Source: Haematococcus lacustris (Eukaryota > Chlorophyta > Chlorophyceae > Chlamydomonadales > Haematococcaceae). Taken from it: a DNA stretch of 64,000 nt. Shown here piece by piece: positions 33,475 through 43,044 of the stretch (its first letter is position 1; each line of letters begins with the position of its first letter). The translations under genes and the position numbers were made by a program. The notes under the pieces were generated by a model. That model did not search any database. It worked only from the letters and a program-made list of their open reading frames with translations, and had not been told where the DNA came from. Where the stretch lies: assembly GCA_030144725.1 (NCBI GenBank), contig JASKMD010000029.1, positions 1,691,001-1,755,000 of the forward strand, given 5' to 3'.

Positions 33475-33608
33475 CAGCCATGGTCCTTGTAGCCATGGTC
33501 CATGATGTAGCCATAGTCCATGATGTAGCCATGGTCCATGATGTAGCCATGGTCCATGATGTAGCCATAGTCCATGTAGCCATGGTCCATCATGTAGCCA
33601 TGGTCCAT
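33475..33608. repeat. 18-bp tandem repeat encoding MDHGYI on the minus strand
   Basis: About seven units of CATGGTCCATGATGTAGC with CATAGTC variants. The same array recurs at 42375-42503 in the second copy of this transposase N-terminus. Confidence 0.88.
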
Positions 33609-33724
33609 GGCACCCTTGACAGTCTGCAGCCAAGTGTTGTAGCTCCAGCTGCTACTCCTCCAGCTACTGCTTCAGTTGCTGCTGCCGCTGTTGATGATGC
33701 AGGAACTGGCGCGTCTGCAGACCT

Positions 33725-33774
<50 letters not shown>

Positions 33775-33978
33775 AGCTGCATCTGTTGCATCTAGATGCT
33801 GCTGCTTCTGCCATCGTAGCTTTAGATCCTGCTGCTGAACCTGCTGCTGCTCCTGCTGCTGCTCTTCCTCTTGGAGGTTCTTCGCACTTTCACCCATTGT
33901 AGTAGGCAATGGGTCAAAAAGTACGGTCTCGGTGATGCTGTAAAGTAATGATGATGATTCTCGGGTTCTGAGATAATT

Positions 33979-34480
33979 ACACATGAGGTGACACATGACA
34001 TGGCACATGACTTGACTCAATGCATTTCCCACACCATGTGCAGGTTCTACGACCGGGACGTGTCAGCCGCGCTGAACATCCGCCGCTGTGCAGTCGGCCC
34101 AGGCCCACGCCCCACCGAGCTGTGCTACTGGGATGGCCGCCCAGCCATGCCAAAGCCAGGCCGGCCAGGCCAGGAGTGGGTGTACTTGCGTGACAAGGCC
34201 CTGCTGCGTAAGTGGCGGCGCAAGTGGCGGCGATAGCCAGCTACAGCAAGACAATCCAAGAAAACAAGATACCAAACCCCTCACGAAGGGGATGTGTGTG
34301 AGTAAGAGCTATAGAGTAGGGTAGAGCTCTTGCTAGTAGTAGCCTGGAGGCACACACACCAGAAGGCTGAGCTGAAGTGGGCATTAGGCACACTGTCAGT
34401 AGCCTTTACAACAGCGATCTCGCAGCCTGTGTTTGATTACAACTCATGCTTTATTTTGGTGTAGCATGAGGGCTGTAGGT
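33979..34480 (+). pseudogene. TnpB/Fanzor-like relic C (family 2): last exon plus 3' tail
   Basis: The left edge falls inside what is an intron in copy E: hAT sequence ends at ...GATAATTA and family-2 sequence begins at CACATGAGGTGACAC. After the acceptor CATGTGCAG the frame reads FYDRDVSAALNIRRCAVGPG (RuvC-III DRDxxAALNI signature), ELCYWDGRPAMPKPGRPGQE and a basic end KALLRKWRRKWRR, stop at 34234-34236. The upstream nuclease domains are missing. About 240 bases of non-coding tail follow that are nearly the same as in copy E (57066-57317, minus strand). It is a fragment, not a functional gene. Confidence 0.65.
34237..34475 (+). ncRNA. Family-2 conserved 3' tail (candidate guide-RNA region)
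   Basis: Directly after the stop codon. It contains possible hairpins: CCCCTCACGAAGGGG at about 34278-34292, and GAGCTATAGAGTAGGGTAGA with GCTC closing a GAGCT/AGCTC stem. It ends with TTATTTTGGTGTAGCATGAG, GGCTGTAGG. The minus-strand copy at 57066-57317 is nearly identical base for base, more so than I would expect for neutral untranslated DNA if the copies were old. Its role is inferred from the TnpB/Fanzor layout only. Confidence 0.35.
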
Positions 34481-34489
34481 CAGGCCGCC

Positions 34490-34830
34490 CCAACATGGGG
34501 TTAGTAATGTTCATGCAACTACTCTCTGAATACCGCATCGTTTTCAATAGCGTTTGTCACATTGGCAGCCACGGTTTAGTCCGCGTAATCTGACCATCAG
34601 CGCTAGCCATTGGAGTCTTTGCTCGCGTACTGCCACATGTGCCCGCGAACAAACCACAGCGGCGAGACGGGTATCCTTGGCACGGTGAGCCGCATCGCTG
34701 TGGCCCCATCTACCTAGCGTAGTGAGCTGGTTGTGCACAAATGGAATGTCCGGCCAACACCCAACGCGATGTCTGCCGGGCGTGCAGGGCACCTTGACGG
34801 GGTGTTTGAAACATCTGGGCGTATTCGCTT
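34490..34830. repeat. Diverged dispersed repeat shared with 46575-46900
   Basis: CCAACATGGGGTTAGTAATG-TTCATGCAACT, then GCTAGCCATTGGAGTCTTTG and CCACATGTG occur in the same order and spacing in the segment starting near 46576, with many substitutions. No coding signal is evident in either. Confidence 0.5.
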
Positions 34831-35664
34831 CCGCCGAACACACCATTTGGGTCGGCGCACACTAGGTATCACCGGTTTACACCCCCCCCTCCTCCACTGT
34901 GTCCTTCACTGTGTTGCATCCGATGCACACACACGAAAATGGCCACACTATGTTTGTTCTAGACCCGTTGGCGAGTTTCTTGAAACAAATAGCACATTAG
35001 ACAGCCCAGGCCTCTGTCAGTTTGACATCTTCAAAGTGACATCATGTTTTCCAAGCAAAATCAGGGCCACGGGGCTGTGGGGTGGCAGTTGAGCTATGAA
35101 ACTTTGCACGCAGGTGGATGGGATGTAGGGGAGTGTAACTCTCAGAGGAGCCGAGTCCAAACTCGGTCATGGTGTGGAGCTGTGTGACTGACTGCATGGC
35201 CCTGACCCCGAAATCGGCTAAGGGAGTTGACGGTCACAGACCAAAGTGTGCTTTTGACATATCTGAGTATGAGCGTGTGTAACAATGTCTAAAAGGAGCG
35301 TAACCTAGTAAGTAGCATGCTGTAAGTCCCAATGGTCGAGCTGTGGCATTGCCCTCTAGGTAAGGGGGGGAGGTGGGCTCATTGCCACATCGCCGCAACC
35401 GCTTTCCGATCCGACTGCTGCTGCCGACGCGCATGCGCATGTAGAGCAGCCTAAGCGACGAAGGCGGTCGCAGCGATGACGGCATGCCCCGCAACGGCCC
35501 AAATTTGAATCACTAACTTTGACGCTTTGTTGTGCACGGCCTACTCGGTGTATGTTTATTCTGGATGGGTGAAAGGTAGCTGGCTGGGTTGGCTACATAC
35601 TGAGCCAGCTAGCATTAAATTTGGCGCAGCGAGTGCAGAGTTACAGCCGTCCTACTACCAGGGG
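34831..35664. other. Spacer left of the gypsy element
   Basis: I see no gene here. Base composition is less CAG-rich than the flanking areas. The last bases (TCGGT, 35665-35669) form the left target duplication of the retrotransposon. Confidence 0.5.
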
Positions 35665-35669
35665 TCGGT

Positions 35670-36128
35670 TGTAAGAGTACACGATTGCACGGTAGGATGC
35701 ATGAACAAATGTAGTTTTCTTTTACATGAAGTGCCACGTTGCCTGATGACGTTGTTTCTCACTGTATGATGTCGGTAGGTTTTAAGCGAGTTGTTGTAGT
35801 GTTTACGGGAGGAGAGAAGAGAACTGAACCACAATAGTCCTTTGTACACGGAACACTGTAAGACACTTGTCTCTCTATAACGGTCGTAGTGCTTTTGCAC
35901 ATACGAGTTCACGGTTCTCCTACGGGTCTCGATAGTTTCGGTCGCTGTTGCTTAACAAGCAATAGTAAGCCAGCCATAGCGATCCTTAGCTCCAGCGTTA
36001 AGCTGAGACCTAGCCGTAGTTCCCTACTACGAGACTTCTAGAGGCCAGCCCTAGGCCGACGAACGTCTTTAGTCCATTTGCGCTTGCATTTACGAGTTTT
36101 TCCGGGCCCACGCATTACAACTGTTGCA
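35670..36128 (+). repeat. 5' LTR of the gypsy element
   Basis: Starts TGTAAGAGTACACGATTGCA and ends ACAACTGTTGCA. Same length and, by eye, the same sequence as the 3' LTR. Confidence 0.95.
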
Positions 36129-36739
36129 TCTGGTTTCCCCTTTCACGTTCATCGCAGTGCCACTGACCTTCGACGAGGCGTTGGACGTAGACTAGCACCC
36201 CGCGGAATTCAGCCTCATCTTACAGCCCGTCCAGCCCTTCTCTTAGCCCTTCGCCAAGCGGAGAATATCAGCCTATTGTTTCGGGTACACTTCCGAACGC
36301 GCCCCCAGCTCAGCTCGCACAGCCTGAACAGCATGAGCAATTTCGCAGCCCAGCGTTTGCTTTAGTTTCCACGGGTAACCGTGAGGCGCACCAGGCGCTG
36401 CACGGGTGTCAGCACTGCCAATCTTTCAAGGCGGCAACGGACTACTACTCCGGGCTAGCAAGGGCACGAGGTGAGCAGCTCGCTCAGCAACGGGAGTACA
36501 TAGAGCAGCTCCTAGGCATTGTGCGCAGCCTTGTTGTAGCACCCAGTGCACCTGTAGGCGTATCCACACGCTACGTGGCACCACCGCCACCCCCACCGCC
36601 TCCACCTAGACGCCAGCCAGCACCACAGGCACACCCAGCCTACCAGGGACAAGCACCGCCACCTACCCCCACCCACTCCGCCCAACACAACAGGGACGGA
36701 TACCAGCAGCGCCAGCGTCGTCGTCTCTAGCCACAGCCC

Positions 36740-37659
36740 ATGGCACAACCTGACAGCATGGAGACCATCATAGCTGCTTTCAATGCACTTGGCGCCACTA
36801 TGGACAGGATAGTGCGGCAGCAGGAGCAGCAGCACGCCGCTCAGGCAGAGCCACGGGTTACACCGGGTCTAGTCAAGCTGACAGACGTACAGCCTTTTGA
36901 TGGCAAGGGTAGTGTTTCTACGTGGTTGTTTCATGTGGAGGAGGTGTTTAAGTTGACTCCAGGCCTGACTGATGAGCAGAAGATAGTGTCCACTGGTGTA
37001 AGGCTCACAGGTCTGGCTGCCTCCTGGTATGTCTCTGTCCGGTCAACCCCTAGCGCGTCATTCACTTGGGACTTGTTCAAAGCAGCCCTTAAAGCAACCC
37101 TTTTGTAACCCAGTCAGAAACAGCTAAGGCTCGAGACCAGCTTCATGTGGCCAGGCAGAAACCAAACCAGACAGCTCTCTCCTTCGCAACTCACCTGCGC
37201 AGCTTGTTTCTGCACATTCCTACCATCACCGAGGATGAACAACTAGACCGGTTCCGCCGTGGCCTGCACCCTCACCTCAAGGCCATGGTAGACATTCAGT
37301 CTCCCACTACATTCGATCAGGCAGTCAAGATAGCCGTAGCCCATGACACCGCCTGCCGTGATGCAGGGCTTTCTACAGCTGTTCCCATGCAGCTAGGCCT
37401 CATGAAACAAGTCAAGCAACAGCCTTACCGCGCTCAGCGCGAGACCCGCGACACATCATCTACCTCAGCTCCTCATCAAACCCAGGCTGATAAACCACGA
37501 CTCCAACGGCTCACACCAGAGGAGAAAGCCTGGTATGCTGCACACAACAAGTGCACATTCTGCCGCGAGGATGGTCATCTGGTGCAAGACTGCAAGCACC
37601 CTAACAAACGCGGTCCAAAAAACTGGGCGGCTCGACCCCCCAACCAAGCAAAGACTTAG
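36740..37659 (+). pseudogene. gag: Gag of the gypsy element, frameshifted
   Basis: The first frame (ATG 36740) gives a capsid-like domain (FDGKGSVSTWLFHVEEVFKL, LTGLAASWY) and ends at a TAA at 37106-37108. The protein sense continues in the -1 frame (DQLHVARQKPNQTALSFATH, LRSLFLHIP) and ends with a zinc knuckle CTFCREDGHLVQDC (CX2CX4HX4C) before TAG at 37657-37659. The shift happens at the CCCTTTTG stretch near 37100. The run does not form a standard X-XXY-YYZ slippery heptamer in the zero frame, so I favour a point deletion over programmed frameshifting. Retrotransposon Gag forms the particle in which reverse transcription takes place. Confidence 0.85.
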
Positions 37660-37772
37660 AGTCCAGCCAGCCAAAAGCAAGCACTGGCAAGACCACCGCT
37701 ATCACACCGCCACCGCCCCGGCTCCGTATCACTAAGCTCGCAGCCAACTCCAGTCCCGGCAGCCATGCTGAT

Positions 37773-40700
37773 TTGCTAGTCTTCACGGGATCATACAAGG
37801 GCAATAGTGCACGGGTGTTGATTGACGGAGGCGCTACTGGCTCGTTTATTGACTCGGCCTTTTGCACAAAGTATGGCATTCAGACTGCCCAGAAAGTGAG
37901 CCCCGACTACATCAGCCTAGCCGACGGCCATCAACAGCAGAGCAGCGCCATGATTCCCAATGCGCGGTTCCGGCTGGGTACCTACAAGGGCGAGCAAACA
38001 CTGCATGTTACACACCTTCACGACTTCGACATCATCCTGGGTAAGCCCTGGCTTGCGGAAATCAATCCCCGCATCGATTGGAAAGCCAACATCATGCGAT
38101 TCCGTCATGCAGGACGGCAGCACACACTCCGGCCCCCTGTAAAGCAGCCAGGCACTACAAACACCAGCGGCAGCCCTTTGCTCATAAGCTCTGCACAGCT
38201 CCGCACGGCAATCAGCAATAAGTGTCCAGTCTTCTTAGTCTCCATCACCCCGGCTGACAGCAATGCCGAGACCTGTCATCAGGTTCTGGATTGTTCTCCC
38301 ATTGTGCAGGAGTATGCCGATGTGTTCCCATCAGACCTTCCGCATGGACTGCCACCAGAGCGCTCCGTGGACCACCGCATTGAGCTCCAACAAGCCAAGC
38401 CACCCCCGGCGCGGCCCATCTACAATGTGTCCAGTAGTGAGCTAGCGGAGTTGAAAAAGCAAATAGGGGAGCTCTTGGACAAGGGCTTCATTCGCCCCAG
38501 CACCTCTCCCTATGCCTCCGGTGTGTTGCTTGTGCGCAAAAAGGATGGCTCATTCCGCATGTGCATCGATTACCGCCCTCTCAATCGTCTGACCATCAAG
38601 AACAAGTACCCTCTTCCACGCCTAGACACACTACTAGATCGGCTCCATGGTGCCAAGGTGTTCAGCAAGCTGGACCTGCGCCAGGGTTACCATCAAATCC
38701 GGGTTGCCCCCGAGGACATCCACAAAACAGCTTTCCGCACACGCTACGGTCATTTTGAATTCACGGTGCTACCCTTCGGGTTGTGCAATGCACCTGCCAC
38801 GTTTCAGCGTCTCATGAATGATGTGTTACATGATCTCTTAGATGACTGCGTCCTTGTCTACCTAGATGACATTCTAATCTTCTCCCGCACCCCACAAGAG
38901 CACATAGTCCACCTTCGGCGCGTGCTCGACCTACTCCGCAAACATAAGCTCTATGCCAAGCTTTCCAAGTGTGAGTTCGGCATGGACCAAACATCCTTCC
39001 TTGGTCACATAGTCTCTGCCTCGGGCATTGCATGCGATCCAGCCAAGGTAGCTGCGGTTCAATCCTGGCCCATCCCCACAACTGTGCATGACGTGCGCAG
39101 CTTTCTGGGCCTAGCTAACTACTACCGCCGCTTTGTGAAAGACTTCTCTACCATTGCAGCACCTCTCACCGCTCTGACCAGAGCAGACGGGCATGACAAG
39201 CAGGGTGTCGTGGCATGGGGTCAGGCCCAGCAGTCAGCCTTTGACGCTCTGAAGCAGGCACTCGTCTCTGCACCTATTCTCATTGCTCCAGATCCTTCGC
39301 AACCGTATACGCTACGATGTGATGCATCTTCCATCGGCATTGGTGCCGTGCTCTCTCAGGGTACCGGTTCAGCCGAGCGGGTCGTGGCCTACCACTCCCG
39401 TAAACTACTGCCAGCAGAACGGAACTATCCCACCCATGAGCAGGAGCTCCTGTCTCTGGTGGAGGCCCTCAAGGTATGGCGTCACTACCTCCTTGGTGCG
39501 TCATTCAACCTACTCACGGACAATTGGGCTACAAAGCACATTCAAACACAGCCTCGCCTCGATTGCCGTCGCCAAGCGCGGTGGATGGAGGTCCTTCAAG
39601 AGTATGACTGCATCATAGATCATATCCCGGGCAAACAAAACATAGTGGCAGACGCCCTGTCACGTCGGTCAGATTATCAACTACTGTCGGTTGGGCGACG
39701 GACACAGCGCAACCCCGCCCAGGTCACTGAGACAACCATCTCTGTCGACCAATCACGGCTACGGAACATACGCGATGCTGCGGCTACCGATCCTCAGTAT
39801 CAGCGTCATCTTGCTGCCGCCCTCAAAGGACGCGCACGGCAGTTTACGGTTCAGGACAATCTGCTGTATCACACAGGCCGAGGGACCCCTTTACTGTACA
39901 TTCCTACGGGCCCTTTGCGCACGGACCTGTTGTGTGAGGCACATGACGTCCCCACGGCTGGCCATCTTGGTCGGGACAAAACCTACCTCCGGCTGTCCCG
40001 CCTTGTCTACTGGCCACGCATGGCAGCTGCAGTGCATGACTACATTCGCACTTGCACCCACTGTCAGCGGAACAAGTCTAGCACCACAAAACCCTTTGGC
40101 CTTTTGCAGCCTTTGCCCGTGCCCCAGCACCGGTGGGAGCAGGTCAGCATGGACTTGATCACCCAGCTACCTGTCACCTCGGCTGGCCACGACGCCATTG
40201 TCGTCTTTGTGGACAAGCTGACTAAAATGATCCATACTGTCCCCACAACCACCACAGTGTCAGCCCCTGAGCTGGCCCAACTCTTCTTCGACTCTGTCTT
40301 CAAATACCACGGCCTCCCCAAGGTCATCATCTCTGATCGGGACCCCAGGTTCACTTCCAACTTCTGGCAACAACTCTTTGCCAAGACCGGGACCCACTTA
40401 AATATCTCCACAGCCAACCATCCCCAGACTGACGGCCAGACTGAGCGCGCTAACCGCACCATTGAAGACATGTTGCGCAACTACGTCTCGCCGCACCACA
40501 CAGACTAGGACAACCACCTCACCGCCGTTGAGTTTGCCTACAACGCATCTGTCCAGGCTAGTACTGGCTATTCCCCTTTCATGCTGAACTCCGGCCAAGA
40601 ACCTCACACTCCTTTGTCTCTAGCAGTGTCATCAGCTGCTCAAGCACGGGCCACACCAGATACCAGCGAGAGTGCCCCAGCCTTCCTGCAGCGCATGGCT

Positions 40701-41375
40701 ACCAACATCGCCGCCGCTACACAACACCTCATCAAAGCTCAAGAGCGGCAGGTCAAGTATGCCAATGCCCACCGTCAGGATCATAAATTCTCCACTGGTG
40801 ACATGGTTTACCTTTGTGACAGCTTCTTTACCCACATCAGACCAGCCACGCAAGCTGCCGGCGCCGCCCGCAAGTTCACCCCAAGGCAGCACGGCCCCTT
40901 CAAGGTCCTAGAGGTCGTCACCCCTGTCGCCCTGCGGCTTCAACTACCTGCTGAGTGGAAATCAGTCCACCCAGTTGTACACGTGTCGCACGTCAAGTTG
41001 CACCACGACGGCAGTGCGCGGTTCCCCACTCGCAACCCCGCCCCTCCGCCCGAGCCAGACATCATCGACGGTGAAGAGCATTACCACGTAGAAGCCTTCC
41101 GCAACCACCGCTTCCAGCGCGGTAAACTCCAGCTGCAAGTGAAGTGGCTTGGCCACCCTGAACACGAGAACAGTTGGGTGCCTTTGGCACAACTACAAGA
41201 AGACTTGACCCAGAACGTCCTCAAGAAGTTGTTACGAGCATATGCTTTCCGCACCAAGCGGAAGAGCGGGGAGAGTGTAAGAGTACACGATTGCACGGTA
41301 GGATGCATGAACAAATGTAGTTTTCTTTTACATGAAGTGCCACGTTGCCTGATGACGTTGTTTCTCACTGTATGA
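37773..41375 (+). pseudogene. pol: Pol of the gypsy element (PR-RT-RH-IN-chromodomain) with one stop
   Basis: One frame from before 37773 to 41375, interrupted only by TAG at 40506-40508. Domains in order are: aspartic protease ([13 protein letters not shown], about residues 15-28); reverse transcriptase ([54 protein letters not shown] with the catalytic YLDD); RNase H ([43 protein letters not shown]); integrase zinc motif ([19 protein letters not shown]) and catalytic triad ([28 protein letters not shown]). The stop follows the triad. Downstream the frame resumes (LTAVEFAYNASVQASTGYSP) and ends in a chromodomain (FQRGKLQLQVKWLGHPEHEN, SWVPLAQL). Pol is in a different frame from Gag. The C-terminal codons run into the 3' LTR. 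Confidence 0.93.
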
Positions 41376-41734
41376 TGTCGGTAGGTTTTAAGCGAGTTGT
41401 TGTAGTGTTTACGGGAGGAGAGAAGAGAACTGAACCACAATAGTCCTTTGTACACGGAACACTGTAAGACACTTGTCTCTCTATAACGGTCGTAGTGCTT
41501 TTGCACATACGAGTTCACGGTTCTCCTACGGGTCTCGATAGTTTCGGTCGCTGTTGCTTAACAAGCAATAGTAAGCCAGCCATAGCGATCCTTAGCTCCA
41601 GCGTTAAGCTGAGACCTAGCCGTAGTTCCCTACTACGAGACTTCTAGAGGCCAGCCCTAGGCCGACGAACGTCTTTAGTCCATTTGCGCTTGCATTTACG
41701 AGTTTTTCCGGGCCCACGCATTACAACTGTTGCA
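41276..41734 (+). repeat. 3' LTR of the gypsy element
   Basis: Matches the 5' LTR over its whole length by eye. It is followed by the right target duplication TCGGT. Confidence 0.95.
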
Positions 41735-41769
41735 TCGGTTTACTGCCATTTTTTGAATGTTGGGGGCGC

Positions 41770-41794
41770 CTGACTGTAGGGATTAAAATTTAAC
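41770..41794. repeat. Solitary family-2 3' terminus (CTGTAGGGATTAAAA)
   Basis: The same 15-mer forms the extreme 3' end of the family-2 element E (reverse complement at 57067-57081). Here it directly precedes the truncated transposase copy and is not attached to any nuclease sequence. Confidence 0.45.
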
Positions 41795-42871
41795 CCAATG
41801 CCTCCACCAGCTTTGCAGCAGGTGCGAGGGTGCCAACAAGCCACTCGTTCTTGGCCCAGAAGTCTTGTCAATCCAGCATGGCCGTGATAGCACGGGACCG
41901 GTCATCATTGCCCAATGCGCCCGACCAAGCCACACTCCGCAAGGCCTGTAGTAGCAACAACAACAACAACATGAACAACAACTACAACTACAACAGCACA
42001 AGAGCATAAGAGCACAAGATCAACAACAACATCAGCAACATCCATGCGTACACCCAACGAAGAAGAGCGTAAAAATTTAGGCCTAGCAATTCATCAAATA
42101 AAAGAACATATACAACAATTATTAAGCAAAAAATATGATATCCCTGTGCCCATGCGTATGCAACAGCTTACCTGCTTATTGTTCTGGACACTCTGCAACA
42201 TGTCATACAGGCTGGCAAAGCGTGTCTGGGACATCTGTTGCAGCTCCACCTTGGGGGCTGGCACAATTTCCCACGACTGTAGCAGCCCCAACTGCTGATC
42301 TTCTTTCCCTGGCCACGGGTGCGGTTCCTGCTGTAGCCGCCGCTGTTGCTGCCGCCAAGTTGTATGATGCAGCCATGGTCCATGTAGCCATGGTCCATGA
42401 TGTAGCCATAGTCCATGATGTAGCCATGGTCCATGATGTAGCCATGGTCCATGATGTAGCCATAGTCCATGTAGCCATGGTCCATCATGTAGCCTTGGTC
42501 CATGACACCCTTGACAGTCTGCAGCCAAGTGTTGTAGCTCCAGCTGCTACTCCTCCAGCTACTGCTTCAGTTGCTGCTGCCGCTGTTGATGATGCAGGAA
42601 CTGGCGCGTCTGCAGCCCTTCTTCTTCTTCTTCTTCTTCTTCAGCTGCTGCTGCTGCTGTTGCAGCTGCATCTGTTGCATCTAGATGCTGCTGCTTCTGC
42701 CATCGTAGCTTTAGCTCCTGCTGCTGAACCTGCTGCTGCTCCTGCTGCTGCTCTTCCTCTTGGAGGTTCTTCGCACTTTCACCCATTGTAGTAGGCAATG
42801 GGTCAAAAAGTACGGTCTCGGTGATGCTGTAAAGTAATGATGATGATTCTCGGGTTCTGAGACAATTACAT
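41795..42871 (-). pseudogene. Duplicate of the hAT transposase N-terminal half
   Basis: Nearly identical to 32907-33978, from CAATGCCTCCACCAGCTTTG to GGGTTCTGAGACAATTA. ATG at 42786 opens the same MGESAKNLQEEEQ start. The downstream half of the transposase (LDPNFSD and SAGVERLFS blocks) is absent. Differences include a (TTC)n run in place of part of the (CTG)n run near 42620, AAAAAA for AAAAA near 42130, and TAGCC for GAGCC. The two copies lie on either side of the gypsy insertion. Confidence 0.85.
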
Positions 42872-43044
42872 CCACGACATGTGTGACATAATATGTTCTC
42901 AGCGAGCGCACGTGCAGAACGCGCCCAGTACGCGTGCACACGCCTGTGGTACGCTCGCTTCCTAACCCTCCTCGCTCAAGAGCTCCATAGGGCCACACAA
43001 CTCTTGCACAGTCCAGTGCCGCACTCGCCCCATTCAGCAGCGAA

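Larger units (their letters stand above)
31869..33897 (-). pseudogene. hAT-family transposase pseudogene (copy 2)
   Basis: Read on the minus strand. The start ATG at 33897 opens a Gln/Ala-rich N-terminus (MGESAKNLQEEEQ). It continues through a six-residue MDHGYI repeat, ELQQMSQTRFASLYDMLQSV, a block near 33030-32900 (NDDRSRAITAMLDWQDFWAK), one near 32650-32430 (EFEQLWSDCMEYGHHDALYL, then AAALDPNFSDKHDAL), and the C-terminal dimerisation region at 32222-31869 (PATSAGVERLFSVSKLLWSD, MGRMWAMAYVYFN). The LDPNFSD and SAGVERLFS blocks are classic hAT motifs. The pieces lie in different frames; some gaps fit introns (for example the donor after AAEK near 32430), others look like frameshifts, so I call it a pseudogene. 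I found no clear terminal repeats. Confidence 0.7.
35670..41734 (+). mobile_element. Ty3/gypsy LTR retrotransposon, chromovirus type
   Basis: Both LTRs are 459 bp (35670-36128 and 41276-41734), begin TGTAAGAG and end GTTGCA, and look identical on reading through. The 5-bp target duplication TCGGT lies at 35665-35669 and 41735-41739. A polypurine tract (AGCGGGGAGAG) sits just before the 3' LTR, and a TGGTTTCCC-like primer-binding site starts at 36131. Order is Gag, protease, RT, RNase H, integrase, chromodomain, that is, Metaviridae chromovirus. Two lesions disable this copy: a one-base frameshift in gag and a stop in integrase. Identical LTRs with few lesions point to a recent insertion. Confidence 0.96.
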
